NCBI GenBank assembly: GCA_963169345.1 | Contig: CAUJCT010000042.1 | Span: 16,558-80,557 of the forward strand | Length of the DNA: 64,000 nucleotides | From: Bacteroidota bacterium | GTDB lineage: Bacteria > Bacteroidota > Bacteroidia > NS11-12g > UBA955 | Direction: 5' to 3' | Shown: one piece after another, positions 8,665 to 17,633 of the stretch | How the letters are laid out: each line of letters opens with the position of its first letter | Numbering within the stretch: the stretch's first letter is position 1 | The notes under the pieces: model-generated | Seen by the model: only the letters and a program-made list of their open reading frames with translations | Told to the model about the DNA's origin: nothing | Database searches by the model: none | Program-made: the position numbers and the translations under genes

Positions 8665-9105
8665 TTATTTCCAAATCAGGGTTAAGCTTTCCCCTATCGG
8701 CAAATGTTCCCACTTTTGCATGATGTTTTCAATCTCATTGAGACAATATTCCAAATCAGGTTCAGACACTTCAAAATTCAAATGTGCAATGTATTCATCA
8801 AAATTCTTTTTATCAAAATGTCCCATATACACAGATTGAATGGGACCAACTATCTGTTCAATAAAGCGCAATTCAGAAGTTTGAGGATTGTCCTTTCCAA
8901 ACAAAGCACTGAATGCAAATCCATCCGCAAGCATACCCCAGAAACCTTTATGATAACACAATCGTTTTTCGATAACAAAATGACAAACATCGTGTAGAAA
9001 ATAAGTCTTTGTATCCAGCTCTATTTCTTCACCTGATCCATCTTCACGTTCTACCAGATACTTGAATTTAAAAGGTGATAATTTAATTGCTTGTATTGTC
9101 AGCAC
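8665..9105 (-). CDS. Hypothetical protein with conserved HDxxHFxxE segment
   Basis: A 146-residue soluble protein. A central TYFLHDVCHFVIEKRLCYHKGFWGMLADG segment has two His and a Glu in an arrangement that could bind a metal, although it is not a standard HExxH motif. I have the impression this segment recurs in uncharacterised bacterial proteins but cannot name the family. It is followed closely by the HEAT-like gene. Confidence 0.55.
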   Translation of the reverse strand: MLTIQAIKLSPFKFKYLVEREDGSGEEIELDTKTYFLHDVCHFVIEKRLCYHKGFWGMLADGFAFSALFGKDNPQTSELRFIEQIVGPIQSVYMGHFDKKNFDEYIAHLNFEVSEPDLEYCLNEIENIMQKWEHLPIGESLTLIWK

Positions 9106-9120
9106 TCTAAAAATTTATAC

Positions 9121-9375
9121 TTAAAAACTTAAGACGCTAAATGTTGTCAAGGTAGAAATACAAATACTGACTATGGCGATTATCTTAAGTAATTTTCCAA
9201 TCAATTCTAACCAAAAGATGGTTTTGTAATAGTTGTCTTCGCTATCTTTTTCAGAATTCAATCCCAGATAATTTCTTAACTGCCTGGCATCACTTAGAAT
9301 TTTCCCTACATAAAATAAAACTACATCGTACAAAACTGATTGTACCAGGGCTACTATTGCGGTTATCTCTATCAT
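9121..9375 (-). CDS. Small membrane protein
   Basis: An 84-residue protein with hydrophobic segments at about 5-25 and 55-80 separated by a polar stretch (LNSEKDSEDNYYKT). It overlaps the upstream gene by 4 bases (stop/start overlap), so it is translationally coupled in a three-gene leftward unit. No family is recognised. Confidence 0.55.
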   Translation of the reverse strand: MIEITAIVALVQSVLYDVVLFYVGKILSDARQLRNYLGLNSEKDSEDNYYKTIFWLELIGKLLKIIAIVSICISTLTTFSVLSF

Positions 9376-9824
9376 ATTTCCAAAGATTTAATTATTTCAT
9401 TAATTGCTTTTTCTCTCATCTCCTTTTTAATTTCAGATGAACTTTTTTTCCCAAAAACTCTATACTTTTCAAACACTTCGAGATGACCATTTAAAATTCC
9501 ATTTCCTGAACTTAAAGTACAAATATAGGTTGTTCTATATAATTTCAATTGCCCTATAACAGACATGTAAGATTTTGATTTAACATAGACTTCAATTAAA
9601 TATCCGCCGTTATTTTGAGTATGAATATGTTGATAGTCTTCATTTTCAAAATTGATAACCACTTTAAAATCCGATGGTAAATCTCCTCTGTAATTAAAAC
9701 TTTTTGAAGTTTCTGTTTTGTAATTACTACTCCAAACACTCGGAAGTTTTTCTATTAATGAATTTACAAACCACATGACATAGGCCAGGAACAAGACAAA
9801 AAGTATTTTATGTCCATTCTTCAT
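9372..9824 (-). CDS. Membrane-anchored hypothetical protein
   Basis: A 150-residue protein with an N-terminal anchor or signal (about 7-22), a central beta-rich domain and a charged helical C-terminus (SSSEIKKEMREKAINEIIKSLEI). It overlaps both neighbours by 4 bases, the mark of a tightly coupled operon. No family is recognised. Confidence 0.55.
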   Translation of the reverse strand: MKNGHKILFVLFLAYVMWFVNSLIEKLPSVWSSNYKTETSKSFNYRGDLPSDFKVVINFENEDYQHIHTQNNGGYLIEVYVKSKSYMSVIGQLKLYRTTYICTLSSGNGILNGHLEVFEKYRVFGKKSSSEIKKEMREKAINEIIKSLEI

Positions 9825-10219
9825 ACCTTAAATGTTCTTAGTCGATTGCCTAATAATAAAAGCAGTAAAGCAAATGTCAGCATCAAAACATGCAGCCAGT
9901 TGACATCCTTCACCATCCACATTTGAATGAGTATCCAGCCTCCTAACAATACCCCTTCTGCCAAAATCAAATATGGATATCTGGCTTTCTTTTTCATGGT
10001 AGCATAAGCCGAATACAAACTAAACAAACCAATTAACACAAGCAGTGTTAAACCGGGTATTAAATAGTTGCTAAATGGTGAATATTTAATATACTCAGTA
10101 CTCAAACCTATCAATGCGCCTATTGTATCCATTAAGAATAAAACACCGGCTACACTTGCATTCAAGCCAACAAAGATTAATATTGAAACTGCTAGTATCC
10201 TTAGTAATTTATCGCTCAT
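9821..10219 (-). CDS. Four-helix integral membrane protein
   Basis: A 132-residue protein with about four transmembrane helices (roughly 7-30, 48-70, 79-98 and 108-126) and short basic loops. It heads the three-gene unit with two similarly anchored small proteins. Its function is unknown. Confidence 0.55.
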   Translation of the reverse strand: MSDKLLRILAVSILIFVGLNASVAGVLFLMDTIGALIGLSTEYIKYSPFSNYLIPGLTLLVLIGLFSLYSAYATMKKKARYPYLILAEGVLLGGWILIQMWMVKDVNWLHVLMLTFALLLLLLGNRLRTFKV

Positions 10220-10349
10220 TTTAAAATGACTTATTTTTTAGATACAACATAAGGAAATCTCCCTTCCTGTTCTCAAAAATAAGAAAACTCATCGAATATT
10301 CGACCATTTATTACATCAAAGAATTACAAGCTTCTATTGAACTCTAAAA

Positions 10350-12050
10350 TTATTCAATCACAAGTATTTTATTTTGCAGCGTCTGCTTGCCAATATTCAT
10401 CTGCAACAAATAACATCCTTTTTCCAAAAAGCTCAGATCAACATTGTGAATACCTGCTTCCAAATTGAACGTTCGTATGTGTTTGCCTTGCATGTCATAA
10501 ACAGATACAACTGCAGACTCTGTTGATTCAATCTGAAACACACCAGAATTAGGGTTAGGATAAATCTGAATACCATTGTCCGATATTGTTTGAATGTTAT
10601 TACCAAAACAATTCGTTACATAATTGTAGCAATAGACGGTATCGCAATTCTGACAAGTATCTGTAATTTTAACACAGACCTGGTAAGTGGTATCTTTCTG
10701 AATAGTGTAAGATAAATAAGGCGAATTCAAATTTTGAACAACACCATTCACCTTCCATTCGTATTTAGAGCAACCTGAAAAATTACCTACAAGATAGGCA
10801 TTAAAAGAACTTCTATTGTTGTATCCCTTGCATGAATCGTAAATCTCCAGCTTCAAATTTCTTTGCTTCCACAAACATCCGTCTATACAATCTACTTCTA
10901 CATGGGTACAATAGCTTGTATCGCAATTGTTAACCGTATCGACTACCTTGACACAAACGATATAATTTCTATTGATATAAACTGGGAATTTCTGAACTGA
11001 ACTCCTGGTACCGATTGACTCTCCGTTCAAAGACCAGTAACATTTGTACTTTCCGGAAAACATCCCGTTGAAACTAACTCCGGCTTCTATAAAATTGACA
11101 TCCCCTCTACAGCTGTCTTTGGTGTAAAGATTGCCGTTTCTGGATTTCCAGTTGCAAATTCCTGCACAATTGATAATACGAGATAAACAATAAGTGGTAT
11201 CACAACTGTTGCATGTATCTTTTACTTTAACACAAACTGTATTAAACCCATTCTTTGTAATTGGATGTGACAACTTATTACTTGTTCCAGCAACTGTTAT
11301 GTTGTTAATTGCCCATTCATACGTATAACAGGAATCCTTTTGAAAAGAAATGCGAGCATTCAAGGATTTATTTGTACTCGAACATGAATCCCATACATTA
11401 TATTGAGGGTTTCTCGACTTCCAGTTGCAACCCGGAAAACAAGTGACATTCACATTTCTGCAAAAAACAGTATCACAATTGTTGCAGGTATCCGTTACTT
11501 TAACACAAATTGCATAAGTCCCGTTCTTTGTCACTGTATGAGTTAAACTGGCCTGACTGCCATTGACAACAATATTATTGATGTACCATTGGTATTTATA
11601 ACAGCCAGCATTAGGGAACCAAATATAAGCATTAACAGACTTGCGGTTATTGACTCCGTAACACGAATCATACGTTGCATACTGTGCATTTTTAGAGCTC
11701 CAGCTGCAAGTTGAAATACAATCTACCACAATTGTCTTGCAATATACAGTATCGCAGTTATTAATCGTATCAATAGCTTTGACACATACCGAATAAATTC
11801 CATTTTGAGTTACAGTGAGCATTTGAACCGGCCCTGAATTTCCAACCTTTACATTATTAAGTTTCCATTCGCACTTGTATTTCCCTGAAAACATCCCATT
11901 GAAACTAATGCCGGTTTCGATAAAGTAAACAGTACCCCAACAACTGTCCTTAGTGTATAAATTGCCATTACGGGCTTTCCAGTTACAATTGGCCAGCAAA
12001 CTGCCTGCACACATATAGGCCAGTAAACTTAATGTTAATTTTATTCTCAT
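10350..12050 (-). CDS. Secreted Cys-rich protein with five tandem repeats and a T9SS type A sorting domain
   Basis: The likely start is the ATG at 12050 (MRIKLTLSLLAYMCAGSLLANC), since an upstream in-frame ATG at 12116 lies inside the apparent promoter. The mature protein has five ~95-residue repeats, each opening with a C-W-(K/S)-x-(R/K)-N segment, then a DSC, and closing with an NCDTxYC-like segment and a further Cys. They look like PKD/Ig-type beta domains, probably disulfide-stabilised. Repeats 1 and 4 are especially alike (both carry NGNLYTKDSC and FNGMFSGKYKC), so there was a recent internal duplication. The last ~75 residues (QIYPNPNSGVFQIE to NKILVIE) are a type IX secretion C-terminal domain, so the protein is exported across the outer membrane and anchored or released. 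The ligand is unknown. Confidence 0.85.
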   Translation of the reverse strand: MRIKLTLSLLAYMCAGSLLANCNWKARNGNLYTKDSCWGTVYFIETGISFNGMFSGKYKCEWKLNNVKVGNSGPVQMLTVTQNGIYSVCVKAIDTINNCDTVYCKTIVVDCISTCSWSSKNAQYATYDSCYGVNNRKSVNAYIWFPNAGCYKYQWYINNIVVNGSQASLTHTVTKNGTYAICVKVTDTCNNCDTVFCRNVNVTCFPGCNWKSRNPQYNVWDSCSSTNKSLNARISFQKDSCYTYEWAINNITVAGTSNKLSHPITKNGFNTVCVKVKDTCNSCDTTYCLSRIINCAGICNWKSRNGNLYTKDSCRGDVNFIEAGVSFNGMFSGKYKCYWSLNGESIGTRSSVQKFPVYINRNYIVCVKVVDTVNNCDTSYCTHVEVDCIDGCLWKQRNLKLEIYDSCKGYNNRSSFNAYLVGNFSGCSKYEWKVNGVVQNLNSPYLSYTIQKDTTYQVCVKITDTCQNCDTVYCYNYVTNCFGNNIQTISDNGIQIYPNPNSGVFQIESTESAVVSVYDMQGKHIRTFNLEAGIHNVDLSFLEKGCYLLQMNIGKQTLQNKILVIE

Positions 12051-12115
12051 AAACTGATGTCCTAATCTTAAGACGAAGATACTTGAAAAAATGTGACATT
12101 GTAGCAAAGATTTCA

Positions 12116-12148
12116 CAAACGTATACTATTACTACTTTATCGTACAAA
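12116..12148 (-). promoter_or_regulatory. Bacteroidota promoter for the T9SS repeat protein
   Basis: On the minus strand TTTG (12145-12148) and TACGTTTG (12116-12123) are separated by 21 bases, a good match to the -33/-7 pattern of Bacteroidota. Transcription would begin near 12110, leaving a leader of about 60 bases before the ATG at 12050. This supports that start over the ATG at 12116. Confidence 0.6.
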
Positions 12149-12229
12149 TACCAAATAGTTTAAACACTAAAAAACCTTAAGTTGAAGCAAAATACTGGTA
12201 TAAAGATCAACTTACAATTAAGTTGAATA

Positions 12230-12799
12230 TTACAAGCGAAGTCTTGATTCTGATAATCCCTGTTTAGCAAGTATGCGTTCAATTTGTTTAAAATGTCTGA
12301 TTTGATGATTTATATAAAACCGAAAAGTATCTCCTAAATTCATTCTTATCCACTTTGAAATGGAGGTCACCACTTTCGCCTTGTTCCAACTCACATCTCT
12401 CGATTTACTGAGCAAATTTAGCAAATGTAGTTCTTGCTCTGCAAATCTGTTTAAAACACTTAAGTCCAATTCACTGTTCAGTGGGTTCATCACTTTAAAC
12501 GTTTTCATTTTATTGAGCTTTTCTTTTGGCAACATACTTTTGGCAAAATAATCGCCAATAAAGCCACTCTTAAATTCCGCTTCATAAGAATGCTTAGTAG
12601 TCGATATCGCTTTTTCCATTTGTGGCAGATAATGATCCCCATATAAATTCAGATGCTCTAAACACTCCAATACACTCCATGAATCCTTGTTCTCCTTCCA
12701 TCTAAGAACAGCGGGGTCCAAAGTTTTAATCCTCTCAAACTGATTCATGAGTTGTCTTGTAGATTCAATCAAATATTGCAATAAGTTTTCTGTATTCAT
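12230..12799 (-). CDS. DinB_2 superfamily protein
   Basis: A 189-residue DinB-like four-helix bundle. The first His lies in WSVLECLEHLNLYGDHYLPQM and the later His residues in YINHQIRHFKQIERIL, as in metal-binding DinB_2 members. It probably follows the Crp/Fnr gene in one transcript (57-base gap). The substrate is unknown. Confidence 0.75.
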   Translation of the reverse strand: MNTENLLQYLIESTRQLMNQFERIKTLDPAVLRWKENKDSWSVLECLEHLNLYGDHYLPQMEKAISTTKHSYEAEFKSGFIGDYFAKSMLPKEKLNKMKTFKVMNPLNSELDLSVLNRFAEQELHLLNLLSKSRDVSWNKAKVVTSISKWIRMNLGDTFRFYINHQIRHFKQIERILAKQGLSESRLRL

Positions 12800-12856
12800 A
12801 CAATTAAAATATGTTGCAAATCTCTTCCTGTATTTTTTTCTAAATCTTGATTGAAG

Positions 12857-13363
12857 TCAAGACTTTTTCAAACGCGATAAAGTTTCAGGACTCATGCGAA
12901 GATAATTGGCGATATAACGGTTTGGAATTTCCTGAAACAATTGAGGGCTGCGCTTTAAAACTCTGTTGTACCTTTCCTTTGGAGAACTGGTCAATATATC
13001 AATTTCGCGTTCCAATTGCTGTAATACCAAATCTTCTAAAATCTGCATCCATAGTTTTCTGTTCACCTCCTCCTGAATAAAAACATCAAATTGCGTTTTA
13101 TTAATGACCTTTAAAGTTGTCTTTTTGATGGCTTGAATATACAAATCTGAAGCCTGACCACTTAAAAATGTATCCATGGCGACAATAAAATTCCCTTTAT
13201 AACCAAAACGGATAATCTGTTCTTCCAAATCATCCATAACAAACAGTTTCAAACTTCCATTCTCAATAAAATAGATATTGCGATCGATACTGCCTTTCAC
13301 CTTTAGAAATTCATTTCTTTCTAATGTTATTGTCTTTTCCGATAATTCGAGCAGCGCATTCAT
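12857..13363 (-). CDS. Crp/Fnr-like cyclic-nucleotide-binding-fold regulator (short form)
   Basis: A 168-residue protein. Residues ~10-100 form the beta-roll sensor (FLKVKGSIDRNIYFIENGSLKLF), followed by the dimerisation helix and a short C-terminal helix-turn-helix (PQLFQEIPNRYIANYLRMSPETLSRLKKS). The recognition helix is nearly at the C-terminus, usual for this Bacteroidota subfamily. No Fe-S Cys is present and a phosphate-binding loop for cAMP is not evident, so the ligand is unknown. It lies 25 bases downstream of the PaiB gene. Confidence 0.85.
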   Translation of the reverse strand: MNALLELSEKTITLERNEFLKVKGSIDRNIYFIENGSLKLFVMDDLEEQIIRFGYKGNFIVAMDTFLSGQASDLYIQAIKKTTLKVINKTQFDVFIQEEVNRKLWMQILEDLVLQQLEREIDILTSSPKERYNRVLKRSPQLFQEIPNRYIANYLRMSPETLSRLKKS

Positions 13364-13388
13364 ATTCTTAAAGACAACTTAAACGATT

Positions 13389-14033
13389 TTATTTCGAACG
13401 ACCATTAAAAAGTTCTTCCAATCTTATCTCCATCTCATGAGCAATCACACGTCCAGCTTCATCCTGAGCTTTCAGTTTTTCAATAATGTTTTTATAGCTG
13501 ACCAAATCCCTGTCCTGACTCAGTTTGAATACATGTTCCATAGACAATACTTCAATTTCAAAACCTACAATATAGGGTGTCACTTTATGTACAAACTCAT
13601 CTGGTAAATTTTCCAAAACAGTGCTTGAATTTTCATTATTATTTTCAAAATGCAGACTGGTCTTTCTTAACACATTCATCAGTTCGGCACCTTCAAAGAA
13701 CTTTATTGTTCCATGCACATGGACACTCATATAATTCCATGTTGAGGCAATGTGAGGGTTGCTGTACCAGGTTCCACTGACATAAGTATGATGACCGGTA
13801 AACACCACCAAAACATTGGGATTACACATAAAAGCTTTATGGTGATCGGTGTCTTTCATTAAATGCCCTCTTAAAAATTGCTTCCCATTATGTTCTTCGA
13901 TAAACACAGGCAATTGTGTAGCGACAGGATGATTGTTTTCGTTGCAACCAGAAACGAAAGCGAAAGGATATCGGGCTATAAAATCCAATATCACCTGAGG
14001 GTTGTGTTCTTTATAATAAGGCAAGTTATACAT
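13389..14033 (-). CDS. PaiB-family FMN-binding protein
   Basis: A 214-residue protein starting MYNLPYYKEHNPQVILDFIARYPFAFV, with GHLMKDTDHHKAF, TYVSGTWYSNPHIASTWNYMSVHVHGTI and VTPYIVGFEIEV, all typical of the PaiB family of split-barrel flavin-binding proteins. PaiB in Bacillus is linked to control of sporulation and degradative enzymes; the true activity is unsettled. It appears to be the first gene of a PaiB - Crp/Fnr - DinB_2 unit. The octamer repeat tract begins about 45 bases upstream of its start. Confidence 0.85.
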   Translation of the reverse strand: MYNLPYYKEHNPQVILDFIARYPFAFVSGCNENNHPVATQLPVFIEEHNGKQFLRGHLMKDTDHHKAFMCNPNVLVVFTGHHTYVSGTWYSNPHIASTWNYMSVHVHGTIKFFEGAELMNVLRKTSLHFENNNENSSTVLENLPDEFVHKVTPYIVGFEIEVLSMEHVFKLSQDRDLVSYKNIIEKLKAQDEAGRVIAHEMEIRLEELFNGRSK

Positions 14034-14690
14034 AACGATGAAGGAACAAAGATGCGAAAAAAGAAGGGGAAAAGCTAAAGGCTGAATTGCTGAAAGGCTG
14101 AAAAGCGGAAAGGCTGAATTGCTGAAAAGCTAAATTGCTGAATTGTTTCGCGGTGATTAGCTTCGCTGTTAAGTCGTTAAGTCGAAATGTCGTTAAGTCG
14201 AGGGAAAGCTGAAGAGCTGAAAGGCTGAATAGCTGAATAGCTGAATTGTTTCGTGGTGGAAAGGTTAAGTTGTTAAGTCAAAAGGCTGAATGGCTGAATG
14301 GCTGAATGGCTGAATAGCTGAATTGCTGAAAGGCTGAAAAGCTGAAAAGCTGAATTGTTTCGCGGTAGAATTATATCTCGGTTGATATTTAATTCGTGTA
14401 GTTTGTCGGTACTCTAGAAGTCAATCCACAATCTTTCTGTGAATTCCGTTTGCGCAAGCAAACCCTTGCCGTGTCAATCCCGTAGGTACGGGATAAATTT
14501 CTGCGTTTTCAGCGTGTTCCTTCCCAGTTCTGCGATCTACCTTTCCAGCATCCGTGAATTCCGTTTGCGCAAGCAAACCATTGCCGTGTCGAATGCCTCA
14601 TTCTTTCTGCGTGCTCTGTGTGTTCTTTCCTCGTTCTGCGATCTACTGCCTGTAGCTGTGTTCTACTCCAAGCAGTTGCGCCTTTCATCT
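14034..14690. repeat. Non-coding mosaic of octamer-phased and longer repeats
   Basis: A 657-base spacer between the dnaE-type and paiB genes with no convincing coding sequence. Positions 14081-14366 are mainly 8-bp units in phase (GCTGAAnn and GTTAAGTC types; see separate entry). Positions 14439-14690 hold two copies of a block with the hairpin GTTTGCGCAAGCAAAC and the following TTGCCGTGTC. Copy one is interrupted by the palindrome ATCCCGTAGGTACGGGAT at 14477-14494. Phrases such as GTTCTGCGATCTAC recur here and at 18.3-18.4 kb. Confidence 0.9.
14081..14366 (+). repeat. Octamer-phased repeat tract (GCTGAAnn / GTTAAGTC units)
   Basis: From 14081 to 14200 the sequence divides without slippage into 15 octamers: several GCTGAATT or GCTGAAAn units, then GTTTCGCG, GTGATTAG, CTTCGCTG and four TTAAGTCG-type units. 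After a 7-base shift the same phase resumes at 14208 for nine octamers, then again from 14285 for eleven more, ending in a second GTTTCGCG. Related tracts with the same unit types lie at 17634-17779, 18249-18290, 18500-18520 and 63898-64000. Confidence 0.85.
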
Positions 14691-17633
14691 TTATTCTAAA
14701 TTCACAACCGCTAAACGCTTCATCTCCATCACCTCTATACTCAAAAAATCATATTCCTCCACTACCTTGCCCTTTATCCAGTAACAACCCGGACCACTAA
14801 ACGGATATTGCTTTGCCGATGGTGGAAAATGAACTGTGTCTATCCATAAACCCTCCTTGTCTATAAAGGTACCGAAATACATACGCTCGCCTTTACTTGT
14901 CCTAACATACTTGATGGATATCATGTAGCCCAATACCTCCACTACTTTCTGAATATTGTCCTTAAAATCGCGCGACAAAATGGTGGGTGGTGGTGTGTCC
15001 TTTAACATATCAAATGGCGAACACATTGTGAATCCCAATAACTCTATATCATCGTATGCCTCATCGACAACTGAATTGACCAACTCTGGCAATTGAAAAG
15101 TCTTGACCTGCTTCTTAAATAACTCAGGACCGACTTCCTTCTTCGTCGCTTTTCCCATAGTCATGTGCACTTCCCATAACAATGTCTTTTTGTCTTTTCC
15201 CGTAAATTCAAATGCTCCGGTGCGTATCAATATCCGCATCTGTTCCAGACTCAAATGATTCCGCTGAATAAAATCAGACAAGCCCGCATATAAACCATTC
15301 TTTTCTCTTTCAACCAGTAACTGCAAAATCGAATTCTCCTCTAACTCTGCAACCATCGCCAATCCCAACCATATCGTCTGACCTTTAATCACACACAAAG
15401 CTGAACTGTTATTGACACAAGGACGTCGTATCTCTGCGCCATGCATGCGGGCTTCGTGTATATACAATTCCTTTCTGTAAAATCCGCCTCCGTTGTTGAG
15501 TGTAGCAACCATATACTCTAGTGGATAATGTGCTTTGAGATACAAGGCCTGATAACTTTCAACCGCATAACTGGCCGAATGCCCTTTCGAAAAAGCATAA
15601 TTGGCAAAGCTTTCTATTTGCAACCAGATATCATTGATGACCTTTTCACTGTAACCTTTCTTTCTGCAATTATTGAAGAAATTCTCTTTCACTTTCCAAA
15701 ACTCATTGCGCTGTTTAAATTTCCATGACATCCCTCTGCGCAAATAATCCGACTCCGCTAAAGTTAAACCGGCAAAATAATGCGCTACTTTTATCACATC
15801 TTCCTGATAGACCATCACACCGTAAGTTTCTTCCAACAAATCATACAAATCAGGCAATTTCTGTCTGGCTTTTTCTCTTAACTCAGGATGTCTGTAACGC
15901 ACTATATACTCACGCATCATACCGCTCTTGGCTACACCTGGCCGTATTATCGAACTGGCCGCTACTAAACGCAAATAATCATCTGCTCTCAATTTAGACA
16001 ACAACATGCGCATGGCTGGTGACTCCACATAAAAACAGCCTATTGTTTTTCCTACTTTCAATAACTCTCTAATGGATGGGTCGTGCTTAAATTTTGGTAT
16101 ATCATGTATATCTATGTCAACTCCCTGATTCTGCTTTACAATCTGAACCGAATCTTTAATCTTTCCCAAACCTCTTTGACTGAGTATATCAAATTTAAAC
16201 AAGCCTATATCTTCTGCTTCCAACATACTGAATTGGGTAGTTGGAAATCCTTTGGGAGGCATATTGGTCGCCGAATAAGCGTGTATGGGTGCTTCGGATA
16301 TCAAAATACCACTCGAATGTATACTCAAATGACTCGGAAAACCTTGTATCAACTGCGCATACTTCACCACCAGTTTTCCCATATCATCCTGCATCGCCTG
16401 CTTATCGCCCTTCTGCAACCTGTCTATATCTCCGGGTGGAATACCAAATACTTTCCCTAACTCGCGAATCACTGCATCGTGCTGAAAGGTATTGTAAGCT
16501 CCCAATAAAGCAGTGCGTTCATAGCCAAAACGATTGAAGATATATTGGGTAATATCATCCCTGTCCAGCCACGAAAAATCCATATCAAAATCAGGTGCAT
16601 TGTTGCGATATAAATTAATAAACCGTTCAAAATACAAATCCAGCTCTATGGGATCTACATCTGTAATCCTCAGCAAATAGGCCAAAATGCTGTTGGCTCC
16701 ACTCCCTCTGCCTACATAGTAATAATTTTTATGTCTCGCATAATTGACAATATCCCAATTAATCAAAAAATAAGAAGAGAAATTCAACTGATGAATGACA
16801 TCCAGTTCTTTCTCGATTCTTTTAATGACTTCCTCACCCGGATTTGAATATCGGTAATTCAGATTCTCATAGCATGAATTGCGCAAGAGTTCAAAATCGC
16901 CTGAAGCTGTTCCTGTATAATGCTTCAAATTTTTATTCGCCAGTTTACCGTACTGAAAATCCACTTTACAATTGTCCAGTAAACGACGTGTATTGGCCAG
17001 TATGGATGGGTAGGCTTTAAATTGAGAAAACAAAACATCTATGTGCACCAACATCTCATCGCCTTTAGCCTGCTCCTGCTTTTCCAGTCGACTCAATAAC
17101 TTGTTTTCATCCATCGAACGCAACAAACGGTGTGCATTGAAATAGGCTTTATTCTGAAAACTGACTGTCTGCAGGACGACCATCTTATTGACCAGATGTT
17201 TGTAAGGCGACAAGGGCAATAGCACCAGCTCCTTTGACGAAATACCCAAATATTCATTGTCTCTTAAAATCCAGCCTTTGTAAGTTTCAAATGGATAAAC
17301 AATATAAGCATGTGAAAACTCCGGTGCCTGTTCATGAAAGTTTTCGCTGTTATGTAGATGCTGACTGAGATGTCTGTTGAGCTCCAGAAAGCCCTCATTG
17401 TTTTGAGCGATACCGATATATTGTTGATGTACTCCATTTCTGAAATCTATACCAGGTACAATATTCAATCCTAATTCAGGCGCTCGTCTCAAAGCATCCA
17501 GACAAGCAGAGGTATTATTGATATCACTGAGCACAAAGGCATCGTATCCATTGCTTTGAACGGATTGTATCAATTGCTCGGGACTCAAAGTTCCGTATTT
17601 AAACGAGTAATATGTGTGGCTGTTGAGAAGAAT
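14691..17633 (-). CDS. DNA polymerase III alpha-subunit-like polymerase (DnaE family, short form), atypical start codon
   Basis: About 980 residues. The PHP domain is N-terminal, the C-family palm carries PDFDMD (about residues 347-352) after the VGRGSGANSILAYLLRITDVDP segment, then fingers, a helix-hairpin-helix region (LSDFIQRNHLSLEQM) and an OB-like C-terminus. The length and its place near dinB and a LexA-like repressor suggest a damage-response polymerase rather than the main replicase. Homology begins LLNSHTYYSFKYGTLSPEQL, but the codon where Met is expected is ATT at 17631-17633. The first TTG (17588) would remove the first PHP motif. In-frame stop codons lie just upstream inside the octamer repeat. 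So it uses ATT, or its start has been damaged. Confidence 0.8.
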   Translation of the reverse strand: MLLNSHTYYSFKYGTLSPEQLIQSVQSNGYDAFVLSDINNTSACLDALRRAPELGLNIVPGIDFRNGVHQQYIGIAQNNEGFLELNRHLSQHLHNSENFHEQAPEFSHAYIVYPFETYKGWILRDNEYLGISSKELVLLPLSPYKHLVNKMVVLQTVSFQNKAYFNAHRLLRSMDENKLLSRLEKQEQAKGDEMLVHIDVLFSQFKAYPSILANTRRLLDNCKVDFQYGKLANKNLKHYTGTASGDFELLRNSCYENLNYRYSNPGEEVIKRIEKELDVIHQLNFSSYFLINWDIVNYARHKNYYYVGRGSGANSILAYLLRITDVDPIELDLYFERFINLYRNNAPDFDMDFSWLDRDDITQYIFNRFGYERTALLGAYNTFQHDAVIRELGKVFGIPPGDIDRLQKGDKQAMQDDMGKLVVKYAQLIQGFPSHLSIHSSGILISEAPIHAYSATNMPPKGFPTTQFSMLEAEDIGLFKFDILSQRGLGKIKDSVQIVKQNQGVDIDIHDIPKFKHDPSIRELLKVGKTIGCFYVESPAMRMLLSKLRADDYLRLVAASSIIRPGVAKSGMMREYIVRYRHPELREKARQKLPDLYDLLEETYGVMVYQEDVIKVAHYFAGLTLAESDYLRRGMSWKFKQRNEFWKVKENFFNNCRKKGYSEKVINDIWLQIESFANYAFSKGHSASYAVESYQALYLKAHYPLEYMVATLNNGGGFYRKELYIHEARMHGAEIRRPCVNNSSALCVIKGQTIWLGLAMVAELEENSILQLLVEREKNGLYAGLSDFIQRNHLSLEQMRILIRTGAFEFTGKDKKTLLWEVHMTMGKATKKEVGPELFKKQVKTFQLPELVNSVVDEAYDDIELLGFTMCSPFDMLKDTPPPTILSRDFKDNIQKVVEVLGYMISIKYVRTSKGERMYFGTFIDKEGLWIDTVHFPPSAKQYPFSGPGCYWIKGKVVEEYDFLSIEVMEMKRLAVVNLE

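Noticed and set aside
14081..14366. CRISPR array
   Set aside because: Units are 8 bp without spacers of constant length and no cas genes are near; it is a phased low-complexity repeat.
16083..16460. 125-codon plus-strand frame inside the dnaE-type gene
   Set aside because: Antisense to conserved polymerase segments and without protein-like features of its own.
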